From NCBI GenBank assembly GCA_014896635.1, contig JADBKA010000057.1, forward strand, positions 1-23,573: a stretch of 23,573 nt of DNA. Reading direction: 5' to 3'. This document shows positions 14,716 to 22,474 of this stretch, one piece after another. Within the stretch, counting starts at the first letter, position 1. Each line of letters opens with the position of its first letter. This DNA comes from Ktedonobacteraceae bacterium (lineage in GTDB: Bacteria > Chloroflexota > Ktedonobacteria > Ktedonobacterales > Ktedonobacteraceae). Both the position numbers and the translations under genes were made by a program. The notes under the pieces are model-generated. The model saw nothing but the letters and a program-made list of their open reading frames with translations. It did not search any database and was not told where the DNA came from.

Positions 14716-16293
14716 ATGGCACAGGTTATTGAAAATGTCATTTCACGGGCGAAACAGCCGTTTGTTAATGAACCCCTGACCGATTTTTCCCAACCTGAAC
14801 ACAGGCGCGCGCAGGAAGAGGCGCTGGCAAAGGTCAGCGCGGAGCTTGGACGCACCTATCCGCTCATTATCGGTGGCCAGAGGATTAGCGCAGAGCAGAC
14901 GTTTTCCTCCGTCAATCCAGCGCGGCCCGACCAGGTGATCGGCTATTTCAGCCGCGCCAGCGTCGAGCAGGTTAACGAGGCAGTGCGCGTCGCCACCGCA
15001 ACCTTCGAGACATGGAAGCGTGTACCGGCGGAAGAGCGCGCCGGCTATCTCTTCGCCGCAGCCGACTTGCTGCGCCAGCGGCGTTTTATCATGAACGCCT
15101 GGATGATCTATGAAGTTGGTAAGAGCTGGATCGAGGCCGATGCCGATACAGCAGAGGCCATCGACTTCCTGGAATACTACGCGCGCGAGGCGCTGCGCCT
15201 GGCCGGCAACCACGCGGTCCCGCAGACGCCCGGCGAGGAAGATCTGCTGGTCTATATCCCGCTTGGTGTGGGCGCCGTCATCCCGCCCTGGAACTTCCCC
15301 TGCGCGATCATGGTCGGCATGACCAGCGCCTCTTTCGTGACAGGCAACACCGTCGTGCTGAAGCCGGCCAGCACTGCTGCCGCTATCGCCGCGCAGTTCA
15401 TGCAAATCCTGGAAGATGTAGGACTGCCGGCGGGCGTGGTGAACTTTTTGCCGGGTCCGGGCAGCGAAATTGGCGACGCACTGGTCGATCATCCCCAGGT
15501 GCGCTTCATCGCCTTTACCGGTTCGCGCGACGTTGGTCTGCGCATCTACGAACGCGCATCGCGGCCTCAGAAAGGCCAGATCTGGCTCAAACGGTCGATA
15601 CTGGAGATGGGCGGGAAGGATGCGGTGGTCGTCGATGAAACCGCTGACCTGGAAGCGGCTGCTACCGGCATCGTCACTTCCGCTTTCGGCTTCCAGGGCC
15701 AGAAATGCTCCGCCGGCTCGCGTGCAATTATCGTCGAACAGGTCTACGATCAGGTATTGCAAAAAGTTGTTGAGAAAACTAGGCAGTTGAGCATTGGCGA
15801 TGTCACAAAACCTGAGACGTACATGGGTCCAGTCGTCGATGAAAACGCCTTGAAGAAGATCCTGGGCTACATCGAGATCGGCAGGCAGGAAGGACGCCTG
15901 GTGACAGGCGGCGGACGACGGGAGCCGGGTTACTTTATCGAGCCAACCATCTTCGCCGACGTTGATCCGCATGCTCGTATCGCGCAGGAAGAGATCTTCG
16001 GACCAGTGCTGGCAGTCATCAAGGCCAGAGATTTCGATGACGCCATCCGCATTGCCAATGATACCGAATATGGCCTGACCGGCGCCGTCTACACCCGTGA
16101 TTCGCAGCGCATCAAGCGCGCCACAGAGGAATACCACGTCGGCAACCTGTACATCAACCGCAAATGCACAGGGGCGCTGGTGGGCGTGCACCCCTTCGGA
16201 GGCTTCAACATGTCAGGCACCGATTCTAAAGCCGGCGGACCTGACTACCTGCTGCTGTTCACACAGGCCAAATCCATCGGCATTAAGAAATAA
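14716..16293 (+). CDS. pruA: L-glutamate gamma-semialdehyde (delta-1-pyrroline-5-carboxylate) dehydrogenase
   Basis: 525 residues from the ATG at 14716, which has AAGGAG 6 bases upstream. An in-frame GTG at 14695 would place that ribosome binding site inside the gene. It is an aldehyde dehydrogenase of the PruA/RocA group: LIIGGQRISAEQTFSSVNPARPDQVIGYF, GVGAVIPPWNFPCAIMVGM, FTGSRDVGLRIYERA, the general-base Glu in LEMGGKDAVVVD (E297) and the catalytic Cys in FGFQGQKCSAGSR (C331), then EEIFGPVLAVIKA and HPFGGFNMSGTDSKAGG at the end. Length and the absence of a PutA proline dehydrogenase domain fit the stand-alone enzyme. It oxidises glutamate semialdehyde to glutamate with NAD+, the last step of proline and arginine breakdown. 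No proline dehydrogenase gene is adjacent. The MBL-fold gene starts 40 bases downstream and is probably co-transcribed. Confidence 0.93.
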   Translation: MAQVIENVISRAKQPFVNEPLTDFSQPEHRRAQEEALAKVSAELGRTYPLIIGGQRISAEQTFSSVNPARPDQVIGYFSRASVEQVNEAVRVATATFETWKRVPAEERAGYLFAAADLLRQRRFIMNAWMIYEVGKSWIEADADTAEAIDFLEYYAREALRLAGNHAVPQTPGEEDLLVYIPLGVGAVIPPWNFPCAIMVGMTSASFVTGNTVVLKPASTAAAIAAQFMQILEDVGLPAGVVNFLPGPGSEIGDALVDHPQVRFIAFTGSRDVGLRIYERASRPQKGQIWLKRSILEMGGKDAVVVDETADLEAAATGIVTSAFGFQGQKCSAGSRAIIVEQVYDQVLQKVVEKTRQLSIGDVTKPETYMGPVVDENALKKILGYIEIGRQEGRLVTGGGRREPGYFIEPTIFADVDPHARIAQEEIFGPVLAVIKARDFDDAIRIANDTEYGLTGAVYTRDSQRIKRATEEYHVGNLYINRKCTGALVGVHPFGGFNMSGTDSKAGGPDYLLLFTQAKSIGIKK

Positions 16294-16333
16294 ATAAAAA
16301 GTAGAAGCGAATAGCTAGAAGGAGCATTGTGCT

Positions 16334-17272
16334 TTGGCATCCATTACACAACTCAGTCCTGGGATCAGGCAGGTCTCCCTGCCATTCCAGGGTGAACCGG
16401 GCATTATCGGCTCTTATCTGCTGACGGGCGAAAACGAAATCGCTATTATTGACCCGGGTCCCGGCAGTACCTATGAAGCTCTGCTGGCCTCTCTGCACGA
16501 AGCGGGACTCACGCCAGAAGATGTTACCCACCTGGTCGTCACGCATGTTCACCTGGACCATGCGGGCGCCACCGGTACGCTGCTGCACCATATGCCACGC
16601 GCTACCGTCTATTTGCATAGCAGGGGAGCGCCACACCTGGCCGATACGTCGAAATTAGTAGCCAGTGCAAAGCGTATTTATGGTGAAAACATGCAGCAGT
16701 TGTGGGGTAATATCGAATCAGTACCGCAGGAGCGCATGCATATCGTCGAGGATGGTGATGTGCTGCGCATTGCGGGGAAGCGGCTGGAAGTGCATTATGC
16801 GCCCGGCCATGCCTCTCATCACGTCATTTTCTTCGACGTCCATAGTGGCGAACTCTTCGCAGGGGACACTGCCGGTGTACGTTTGCAGGACATCGACTAC
16901 GTGCGGCCTCCTACGCCGCCGCCTGATCTCGACCTGGAAGCCTGGTTCGCCACCATCGACAAAATCAAGCGGCTGCGACCCGACGTCCTCTATCTGGGGC
17001 ATTTCGGCCCGACCCGCAATGTCGATCTCCACCTCACACGGCTACGCGAAAAGCTTATCACCTGGGGCGAGTTTATTCTCAACGCCATGCGCGCCGGGAA
17101 AAACGAGCAGGAGATCATTGAGCAACTCAAGGCGCACTTTGACCCTGAGCTAAAAACCATCACTCGTGACGAGAAAGCCTTGAAACGGTACGAGATTGCC
17201 ACCAATTACGCCATGACCGTGCAGGGCTATATGCGCTACTGGAACAAGAAGCATCCCGAACGCTTGCACTAA
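16334..17272 (+). CDS. Metallo-beta-lactamase-fold hydrolase
   Basis: 312 residues from a TTG at 16334 with AAGGAG 9 bases upstream; no ATG is available near the homology start. The two-metal site is complete: HVHLDH (71-76), H159 in APGHASHH, D178 in FAGDTAG and H223 in LYLGHFGP. The fold is an alpha/beta-beta/alpha hydrolase as in glyoxalase II and related thioesterases or lactonases. The C-terminal helical part (residues 232-312, MRAGKNEQEIIEQL and MTVQGYMRYWNKK) is typical of soluble members related to lactamase-B-like hydrolases with a helical tail. The substrate is unknown. Its position behind the pyrroline-5-carboxylate dehydrogenase gene suggests co-transcription but not a proven shared pathway. 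It ends 4 bases before the stop of the convergent DUF4388 gene. Confidence 0.85.
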   Translation: MASITQLSPGIRQVSLPFQGEPGIIGSYLLTGENEIAIIDPGPGSTYEALLASLHEAGLTPEDVTHLVVTHVHLDHAGATGTLLHHMPRATVYLHSRGAPHLADTSKLVASAKRIYGENMQQLWGNIESVPQERMHIVEDGDVLRIAGKRLEVHYAPGHASHHVIFFDVHSGELFAGDTAGVRLQDIDYVRPPTPPPDLDLEAWFATIDKIKRLRPDVLYLGHFGPTRNVDLHLTRLREKLITWGEFILNAMRAGKNEQEIIEQLKAHFDPELKTITRDEKALKRYEIATNYAMTVQGYMRYWNKKHPERLH

Positions 17273-17276
17273 ACGT

Positions 17277-18107
17277 TTATTCCTGGAACCTGCCAGGCGA
17301 GGCAAGCTGGTTATTCACGCGAAACACGCCGAGATTGACGAGAAATGGCCCAATTTCGCGCAGAGCATGCATAATCAGTTGATGCGCCTGGCGTTCACCA
17401 ATCAGGGGAACACAGAAGTATTCGCAGGTGGAAATGAGGGCCGCGAACCCATCCAGGATCTCCTGGCGCGGCACGCGGTCGAACTGAGAGCGATCAATGA
17501 TGTGGAGATAGCCGCTGGCCGCAACCTTGAGACTGGAGAAAACCGGGAATGCCTCGGTACAATCGTCAATAATATCTTGCAACACACGGAGCGCCTCTCC
17601 CGGCCCGACGAGTTGAGCGACTGCCAGCGATATGCGGCGCAGCCCCTCTACCAGTACGCGCCACTCTCTCGGCGTGATGAGTTGCTCGGCGCTGACGGCG
17701 GGGATGATGCTGCTCTCAACGACTCGCGGCATCGGTGGAACCTGAATCACGCCGCGCCGCTGCAAATGCAGCAACAGTTCGATGAGAAGCTGTTCATGCT
17801 CATCGGTAAGCGTCACTTCGGTTGTGGTGATGCCCCGGTCAAACCGCACAAAGCCCTGTCGCCATTCCTGCAAGTCGGCCAGGACAGCGTAGACATCTCC
17901 CCGGTTGCCAGCCATATGTACCAGCTTGCCAGCACGGAAATAGAGCTGAGCAATACTGAACCGTTCCATGTTGCGCAGGGAGAGACGTCCAAACGCGCGC
18001 ATATGCCTGATCTGGTAAATAACTTTCGCCAGATCCGCAAACGATCCCTGCCACGTAGAGCCTGTTACATTCGTCTGGAGCACAGTTTTCTTACGACCTT
18101 CTCTCAC
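17277..18107 (-). CDS. DUF4388 (PatA-like N-terminal) domain protein
   Basis: 276 residues from a GTG at 18107 with AAGG 4-5 bases upstream; there is no closer ATG. Residues 18-90 carry the DUF4388 pattern: WQGSFADLAKVIYQIRHMRAFGRLSL, IAQLYFRAGKLVHMAGNRGDVYAVLADLQEWRQGFVRF. This domain is common in gliding, multicellular or signalling-rich bacteria (PatA-type regulators) and is thought to mediate protein contacts in signalling. Residues 140-276 form a helical C-terminal region of unknown type, with no membrane segment, receiver or kinase motif. It is convergent with the MBL-fold gene. The 219 bases upstream of it (18108-18326) contain no gene that I trust, though a frame without a start codon ends in a TGA overlapping this GTG. 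Confidence 0.75.
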   Translation of the reverse strand: MREGRKKTVLQTNVTGSTWQGSFADLAKVIYQIRHMRAFGRLSLRNMERFSIAQLYFRAGKLVHMAGNRGDVYAVLADLQEWRQGFVRFDRGITTTEVTLTDEHEQLLIELLLHLQRRGVIQVPPMPRVVESSIIPAVSAEQLITPREWRVLVEGLRRISLAVAQLVGPGEALRVLQDIIDDCTEAFPVFSSLKVAASGYLHIIDRSQFDRVPRQEILDGFAALISTCEYFCVPLIGERQAHQLIMHALREIGPFLVNLGVFRVNNQLASPGRFQE

Positions 18108-18326
18108 AAAAACCTTGCCGCAACAACTCGCATCTCGCCTTCACAGCGTACCTGCACAGCATCACCAGGATCAGATCCATCGTCCCCACCAGCCAGTCAA
18201 TGGCACGCTCATCAACGCCAGCAAAAAAGGGTACACGATGATACTTTACAACCCAACAGTATTGTACTCAGTTTCAAGCGCGATGGCAAGAGACATAGGT
18301 AGAAGAGGCAGACCGCTGTGCTTTTT

Positions 18327-19433
18327 TTACACATCTCTGGCGGTCTCTTCGACGACGAAATCCACCACCGCTTGCAGTCGGCCCGTCCGGCTGTAAACTT
18401 CGCGTTGCCTGGCCGCTCCTGTTCCTCGCTGCACGATAGTCTCGACGCTCTGAGAGACTTCTTCCCAATCCCCCTGAGACTGCAAGGCAGGCTGCACAAG
18501 CTGGAGAAACTGTTCGAGCAACTGGCGTGCAGGCATAATCTGTCCAGAACGGGGATCGACCAGGCGCGCATCCAGACCGTAACGCGCTGCCTGCCAGTGG
18601 GCAGCACGTACTAACTCCTGCCTGAGAGGCAGATATGACTCTCCTCGCAGGACGCACTCGTGACATGTCTGAATGAGCGCCCGCACCAGTCCTGCCACCA
18701 TCACAGTCTCGGCTACAGTCAGGCAGACATCGGCAATACGTACCTCTACTGTTTTAAAACGCGAGGACAACCGCATATCCCAGTAGATTTCACGCGCACT
18801 GGCTATGGTGCCGAGGAGCATGAACGTGTTGATTACATGATCATACTCGGCAAGCGAGGAGAAAGCCTGGGGAGGGCCAGAGGACGGCCAGCGCGTCCAT
18901 ATCTGTGTACGATAACTTGCATAGCCAGTATCTACGCTCTGATAGAAAGGCGAATTGCCGGTCAAAGCCAGGAGCAGCGCGAGCCAGCCTCGCGCGTGAT
19001 TCATGATCTGGAGAGCCTCATGCCGATTTTCAATAGCAATATGTACATGGCAGCCAAATATAGATTGTTCACGTATCACTTGCTGGTAGTTGCGGTGCAG
19101 GGCAATATATCGCTCTGCTGGCGTAATTTGCTGATTTTGCCAGCGCGAGAATGGATGTGTTCCTGATGCCGCAATCTGTTTGTCAAGATTCTTTGCAGCG
19201 GTGATGATACCGCGACGCAGGCGAGCAATATGCTCTTTTACCTCACCGAGCGTCAGACAGATGGGAGTAGCAACTTCTATCTGCGAGAGTTGCAGTTCAT
19301 ACTGAACGGCCTCGCCCAGGAGCTTGCGCGCTTCAGGCAAAAGATACTCCGCTGAGGATGCAAGATCACGAGTGGTAGGATCAATGATCTGATATTCTTC
19401 TTCAACGCCGATAGTGTATGTCAGTGGTGGCAT
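18327..19433 (-). CDS. Carboxylate-amine ligase, YbdK/GCS2 family
   Basis: 368 residues, the usual length for this family. The start IGVEEEYQIID (8-18) is the nucleotide/metal-binding signature of GCS2-type enzymes. It is followed by ELQLSQIEVATPIC (46-59), GTHPFSRW (91-98), FGCHVHI (126-132) and ALTGNSPFYQSVDTGYASYRTQIWTRWP (read in parts, 156-183). YbdK of E. coli has weak glutamate-cysteine ligase activity, and relatives join other amino acids or amines to a carboxylate using ATP, so the real substrate is uncertain. The enzyme is cytoplasmic. A partly paired sequence (AGACCGC and GCGGTCT) straddles the stop codon. A possible link with the CysRS-glycosyltransferase fusion in thiol metabolism is speculative because the genes are 11 kb apart. 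Confidence 0.88.
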   Translation of the reverse strand: MPPLTYTIGVEEEYQIIDPTTRDLASSAEYLLPEARKLLGEAVQYELQLSQIEVATPICLTLGEVKEHIARLRRGIITAAKNLDKQIAASGTHPFSRWQNQQITPAERYIALHRNYQQVIREQSIFGCHVHIAIENRHEALQIMNHARGWLALLLALTGNSPFYQSVDTGYASYRTQIWTRWPSSGPPQAFSSLAEYDHVINTFMLLGTIASAREIYWDMRLSSRFKTVEVRIADVCLTVAETVMVAGLVRALIQTCHECVLRGESYLPLRQELVRAAHWQAARYGLDARLVDPRSGQIMPARQLLEQFLQLVQPALQSQGDWEEVSQSVETIVQRGTGAARQREVYSRTGRLQAVVDFVVEETARDV

Positions 19434-19484
19434 AGCATGGGTGGTTCCTCTCCAGCAATAGCCTATGATGGGTCTGAAGAACGG

Positions 19485-19718
19485 TTATCTCCCGCAGGAG
19501 TAGACCTTTATGTCAGAACTGTAGACGCGGCATTTTCCACCACGAAGCAGCCCCCAGAGAATTCTCTGAATATTTGATTTGATCGTGTCATGGTTAAAGG
19601 AGCCGCCTGCTATAGCATAAACATAGCCGTCGATGTATTCGTAGCAAGTATCAGGATCTGTTTTTTCCAGCAAAAAGTATTCTTCCACACTCATCGTTCG
19701 TCGGTGTTCCAGTGCCAT
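19485..19718 (-). pseudogene. Truncated Uma2-family endonuclease-like gene
   Basis: 77 codons from the ATG at 19718, which has GAGGG 5 bases upstream. The sequence (TMSVEEYFLLEKTDPD, YEYIDGYVYAIAGGSFNHD, LLRGGKCRVYSSDIKV) is the N-terminal third of a Uma2 (DUF820) protein, a PD-(D/E)XK nuclease-like family of about 190 residues. It then ends at SCGR-stop, so the segment with the catalytic acids and Lys is missing and no continuation is visible in another frame. It is likely a decayed copy. Uma2 genes are often present in many copies in Chloroflexota and cyanobacteria. Confidence 0.7.
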
Positions 19719-19777
19719 AGATGCCCTCATTGCCCTGTTCAATAATCGCACACAAGCCGCCGGTCCTTTGCTGTTCT

Positions 19778-19786
19778 ATTATAGCA
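19778..19786 (-). promoter_or_regulatory. Extended -10 promoter upstream of the Uma2 remnant
   Basis: The minus strand reads TGC-TATAAT (19786-19778), a consensus extended -10 element. No -35 is recognisable, which is usual for extended -10 promoters. It points to the truncated Uma2 gene and could keep the remnant transcribed. Confidence 0.45.
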
Positions 19787-19833
19787 TGGTGATAACTGCT
19801 TAGGGAGAGGTTTGCTAGCAGCATGCAGATCTC

Positions 19834-20478
19834 TCAAATTGCCACAGCCTTTCCCTTTTCATACCGTTCTACCTGCATCTGCCTGTAGAGCATCACTACA
19901 TAGAAGAGATCGAAAACAAGGATGGCGATATACAGAAACGGCAGCAGCACCGAATGACGGAAGCTGACAGAATGCAGGTAGAACGCCAGCGAGGCCAGTG
20001 CGGTGCCTATCAGCTTGCAGATGCCGATGGCGAGCGACTGACCGCGTGTGGAATGGCGACGGTAGAGCATGGCGATGAAGAGCGCCGACATCATTAGGTT
20101 CTGGCCGAACGCCGTGTAGGCGCCAGACCGGTCATGGAACTCCAGCGAGATCAGCAGCACCAGGGCAAACGCGGCCAACAGCGCGATGCTAAACATTGTA
20201 TAGAAAGCAGGCTTTGACAGATCGGGAAACTCACGGGGACCGTAACGCAACGTCAGAAACAGAACGATGACATCCAGGGAGAGCCAGACCAGGTTGACGA
20301 TACGCTGGCTGATGAGCGGCGGATAGATAAAAGCGAAGATCAACTCCCACGAAAGATTGGCGCACAGCGCGACGAGCGGCATGCCATAGGTGCGATCAAG
20401 AAAGCTACGGCGGATGACCAGGATATAGGTGATGGTCCAGAAGATACCGGAGCCGAGCATGAGCAGAAAGTAGAACAT
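19834..20478 (-). CDS. Transmembrane terpene cyclase-like protein (Pyr4/PaxB-like)
   Basis: 214 residues with about seven hydrophobic segments (near 3-22, 38-54, 60-78, 92-112, 124-140, 148-170 and 176-198), almost no soluble part. The segment YGMPLVALCANLSWELIFAF (31-50) with W44-E45, the following VNLVWLSLDVIVLFLTLRYG, and LYIAILVFDLFYVVMLY (D190) match the pattern of the small integral-membrane terpene cyclases known from fungal meroterpenoid and indole-diterpene clusters. In that family one conserved Glu and one Asp in these two regions start the proton-triggered cyclisation of an epoxidised polyprenyl chain. Bacterial homologues exist but are little studied. No prenyltransferase or epoxidase gene lies nearby, so the substrate is unknown. 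The start is the ATG at 20478; a promoter is seen at 20516-20545. Confidence 0.68.
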   Translation of the reverse strand: MFYFLLMLGSGIFWTITYILVIRRSFLDRTYGMPLVALCANLSWELIFAFIYPPLISQRIVNLVWLSLDVIVLFLTLRYGPREFPDLSKPAFYTMFSIALLAAFALVLLISLEFHDRSGAYTAFGQNLMMSALFIAMLYRRHSTRGQSLAIGICKLIGTALASLAFYLHSVSFRHSVLLPFLYIAILVFDLFYVVMLYRQMQVERYEKGKAVAI

Positions 20479-20515
20479 GGGCAGGTTCCCTCACTTTTTG
20501 TGGCTTCTGCTAGAG

Positions 20516-20545
20516 AGTATATCCCCTGGGCAGGCACGATGTCAC
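20516..20545 (-). promoter_or_regulatory. Promoter for the terpene cyclase-like gene
   Basis: On the minus strand GTGACA (20545-20540; 5 of 6 to TTGACA), an 18-base spacer and TATACT (20521-20516). The leader would be about 30 bases. Confidence 0.5.
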
Positions 20546-20610
20546 GACAGGTCGGGCTGCTTTCGCCTCTATGCAATCTCGCGGCTGACACTTTGTCCAG
20601 CATTCGGCCA

Positions 20611-20639
20611 TTGTAATTTACGCACACCTATGGTATATT
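20611..20639 (+). promoter_or_regulatory. Strong extended -10 promoter upstream of leader peptide
   Basis: TTGTAA (20611-20616), a 17-base spacer and TATATT (20634-20639) preceded by TGG, i.e. an extended -10. Transcription would begin near 20646 and run about 310 bases before the ATG of the GTPase remnant. That long leader holds a short reading frame and a 10-bp hairpin. Confidence 0.55.
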
Positions 20640-20676
20640 CTTGAGCAAGAACAATCTTTAGAGGTTGAAAGACCAT

Positions 20677-20733
20677 ATGCCTGCAAACAAAGTAAGTGTA
20701 TGGCGCCTGGTGGTGTTGCGCCTGAACGGATAA
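20677..20733 (+). CDS. Possible 18-aa leader peptide
   Basis: ATG at 20677 followed by 17 more codons to TAA gives MPANKVSVWRLVVLRLNG. AGAGG lies 11 bases upstream, rather far. The frame begins about 30 bases after the predicted transcript start and ends 2 bases before a 10-bp hairpin, the layout of a leader peptide or attenuator. No run of a single amino acid indicates a sensed metabolite, so it may also be a chance frame. Confidence 0.3.
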   Translation: MPANKVSVWRLVVLRLNG

Positions 20734-20735
20734 TT

Positions 20736-20770
20736 TGCTGCTTACAGTTCTCGCGTCAGCGTAAGCAGCA
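20736..20770 (+). promoter_or_regulatory. 10-bp leader hairpin
   Basis: TGCTGCTTAC (20736-20745) and its perfect inverse GTAAGCAGCA (20761-20770) with a 15-base loop. No T-run follows directly, so it is not a simple terminator. It lies in the leader between the promoter at 20611 and the GTPase remnant. The remaining 20771-20955 is T- and C-rich with no gene seen. Confidence 0.5.
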
Positions 20771-20955
20771 GGATATGACGCACCTCTTTCCTCAGACAGA
20801 CCTGGTTTGTTTGCTATGACATGTTTCCTTCAACCAGGTTCCTCTTCTGCTGGTCTGGTGTTTTCTCCTGCTCTGCTTTTTCCCAATGTAAATTGCGCAT
20901 CTTTTTTCCTTTGTAAAAAGTTTTGTCCTTTGGACCTCATCAGGAGAACAATAGT

Positions 20956-21493
20956 ATGCCCATGCCTCATCGCGTCCAGATGCAATTGATTAAACGCCGC
21001 CTCATCGGCAAAGAAGGCGCGGAGAGAGTCCGCGAACTGCGAACGATCCTCACGGAATTGCCGGGTTACCGCAATGGTCCCTATGCCGATCTGCGCAAAT
21101 GGGTGCAGGAGCAGATCGAAGCGACTTATGTGCGTTCACGCGCTATTCAGCGCGATAGCATTGCCGTGCGCCGTGAAGGCGTGGCTCAGGTGGCTCTGGT
21201 AGGAGCGCCAAACGCTGGCAAATCTTCATTGCTCCACGCGCTTTCTCATGTCCAGATTAAGATTGGGGGATTATGCCTTTACCACGCTGCGCCAGGGCAG
21301 ACAGATTGAAAAGGAACCGCTGGCCCTGGAGCCAGGCGCCACCGTCGCTGACGTTGCCGCCCAGATCCATAACGACCTCGGCGCTGCCTGTCGTAATGCC
21401 CGCATCTGGGGTCCGTCCGCTCGCTTCGCCGGGCAGATGGTGGGACGGAATCACCCGCTACAGGATGGCGATATTGTCGAGATCATAGTATAA
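20956..21493 (+). pseudogene. DRG/Obg-type GTPase with TGS domain: internal deletion and frameshift
   Basis: Translation would start at the ATG at 20956 (AGGAG 9 bases upstream). The helical N-terminus (LIKRRLIGKEGAERVRELRTIL, in part) leads to G1 in QVALVGAPNAGKSSLLHAL. Then, in a run of five G (21265-21269), the frame shifts by one: the first frame stops at 21309, while the next frame continues DYAFTTLR, the expected switch I of a DRG/Obg GTPase. It passes at once into QGRQIEKEPLALEPGATVADVAAQIHNDL and RIWGPSARFAGQMVGRNHPLQDGDIVEI, a C-terminal TGS domain. The G3, G4 and G5 motifs, roughly 150-180 residues of the normal protein, are missing. Loss of catalytic motifs plus a frameshift indicate a dead gene. 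The intact family binds GTP and the ribosome. Confidence 0.82.
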
Positions 21494-21531
21494 AACGCAC
21501 ATTTATCAAGAAAAAGAAAGGAAACGATATA

Positions 21532-22389
21532 ATGCGGAAAGACTTACACGAGGCGAACCGCCTCTCCTGGAATGCCGCAACAGTGGCACATAATAGTCAT
21601 AAAGGAGATCAGGCCGCATTTTTTCGCAATGGCGGCTCAACGCTCTATCCCGAAGAAGTCGAACTACTGGGGAATGTCAGCGGACTGTCAATAGTCCATC
21701 TTCAGTGTAATGCCGGTCAGGATACGCTGAGCATCGCGCGACTGGGAGCAGTGATGACAGGAGTTGATATCAGCGATACCGCGATTAATTTCGCGCGTCA
21801 GCTCTCGCGGGACTCCGGTATCGCGGCAACATTTCACCGCGCCGATGTCTACGACTGGCTGGAGGAGACCGCACGGGGCGGGCAACGTTTCGATATCGCT
21901 TTCTGCTCCTATGGAGCGATCTGCTGGCTATCGGATCTGGATACCTGGGCGAAGGGTATCGAGAGGATTCTCAAGCCCGGCGGTCGCTTTGTTGCGGTAG
22001 AATTTCACCCGGTATTGAATATGTTCGACGAGGAAACGATGGAGCGCAAATATTCTTACTTCAGAGATGGTCAGCCGGAGCACTGGGGCGGGGTCGGCGA
22101 TTACGTGGCGCTCTCCAGCGAAGGTCTGGCTCTCGATAACTACATTGAGGGGATCAAGAATTTCGAGAACCCACATCCATCATATGGATTCACCTGGGGG
22201 ATAGGAGATGTTGTGAGTGCTCTCCTCAACGCGGGCCTGCAACTGACCACACTGAAAGAATATCCCTACTCGAATGGCTGGAAACCTTTTAAAGAGATGC
22301 GCCTGCTGCCAGGACGGCGCTGGACGTTGCCAGAGGATCAGCCCAATCTGCCCTTCATGTACTCGATCACCGCTCAGAAGCCATTGTAG
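21532..22389 (+). CDS. Class I SAM-dependent methyltransferase
   Basis: 285 residues; the ATG at 21532 is preceded by AAAGGAAA. Motif I is IVHLQCNAGQDTLSIARLGA (about 54-73), followed by the acidic residue that holds the ribose (GVDISDTAINFAR), motif III near FHRADVYDWL, motif IV FDIAFCSYGAICWL and post-motif IERILKPGGRFVAVEF. The C-terminal part (YIEGIKNFENPHPSYGFTW and LNAGLQLTTLKEYPYSNGW, in parts) is a variable substrate cap. The variant HLQCNAGQDTL in place of the common DLGCGTG is typical of a subgroup of type-11/25-like small-molecule methyltransferases. The substrate is not known. It lies 38 bases after the GTPase remnant on the same strand. Confidence 0.85.
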   Translation: MRKDLHEANRLSWNAATVAHNSHKGDQAAFFRNGGSTLYPEEVELLGNVSGLSIVHLQCNAGQDTLSIARLGAVMTGVDISDTAINFARQLSRDSGIAATFHRADVYDWLEETARGGQRFDIAFCSYGAICWLSDLDTWAKGIERILKPGGRFVAVEFHPVLNMFDEETMERKYSYFRDGQPEHWGGVGDYVALSSEGLALDNYIEGIKNFENPHPSYGFTWGIGDVVSALLNAGLQLTTLKEYPYSNGWKPFKEMRLLPGRRWTLPEDQPNLPFMYSITAQKPL

Positions 22390-22434
22390 CTTCAGCAAAA
22401 AACATATGAGTCTCCCCCTGGTAAGAAAAAAGCA

Positions 22435-22440
22435 TATAAT
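22435..22440 (+). promoter_or_regulatory. Consensus -10 box for the membrane hydrolase gene
   Basis: A perfect TATAAT at 22435-22440, with no recognisable -35. A transcript would start near 22447. This favours the ATG at 22475 over the in-frame ATG at 22439 that overlaps the box. Confidence 0.4.
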
Positions 22441-22474
22441 GAGCCAGCAACTTATTGTACTACCGGGGGGAGAG

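Noticed and set aside
14743..16191. A 482-codon open frame on the minus strand
   Set aside because: It lies wholly opposite the pyrroline-5-carboxylate dehydrogenase gene, which has a full set of family motifs. The antisense frame resembles nothing and reflects codon bias.
18108..18240. A possible gene fragment upstream of the DUF4388 gene whose TGA overlaps its GTG start
   Set aside because: About 30 codons are open, with no start codon or ribosome binding site and no recognised similarity.
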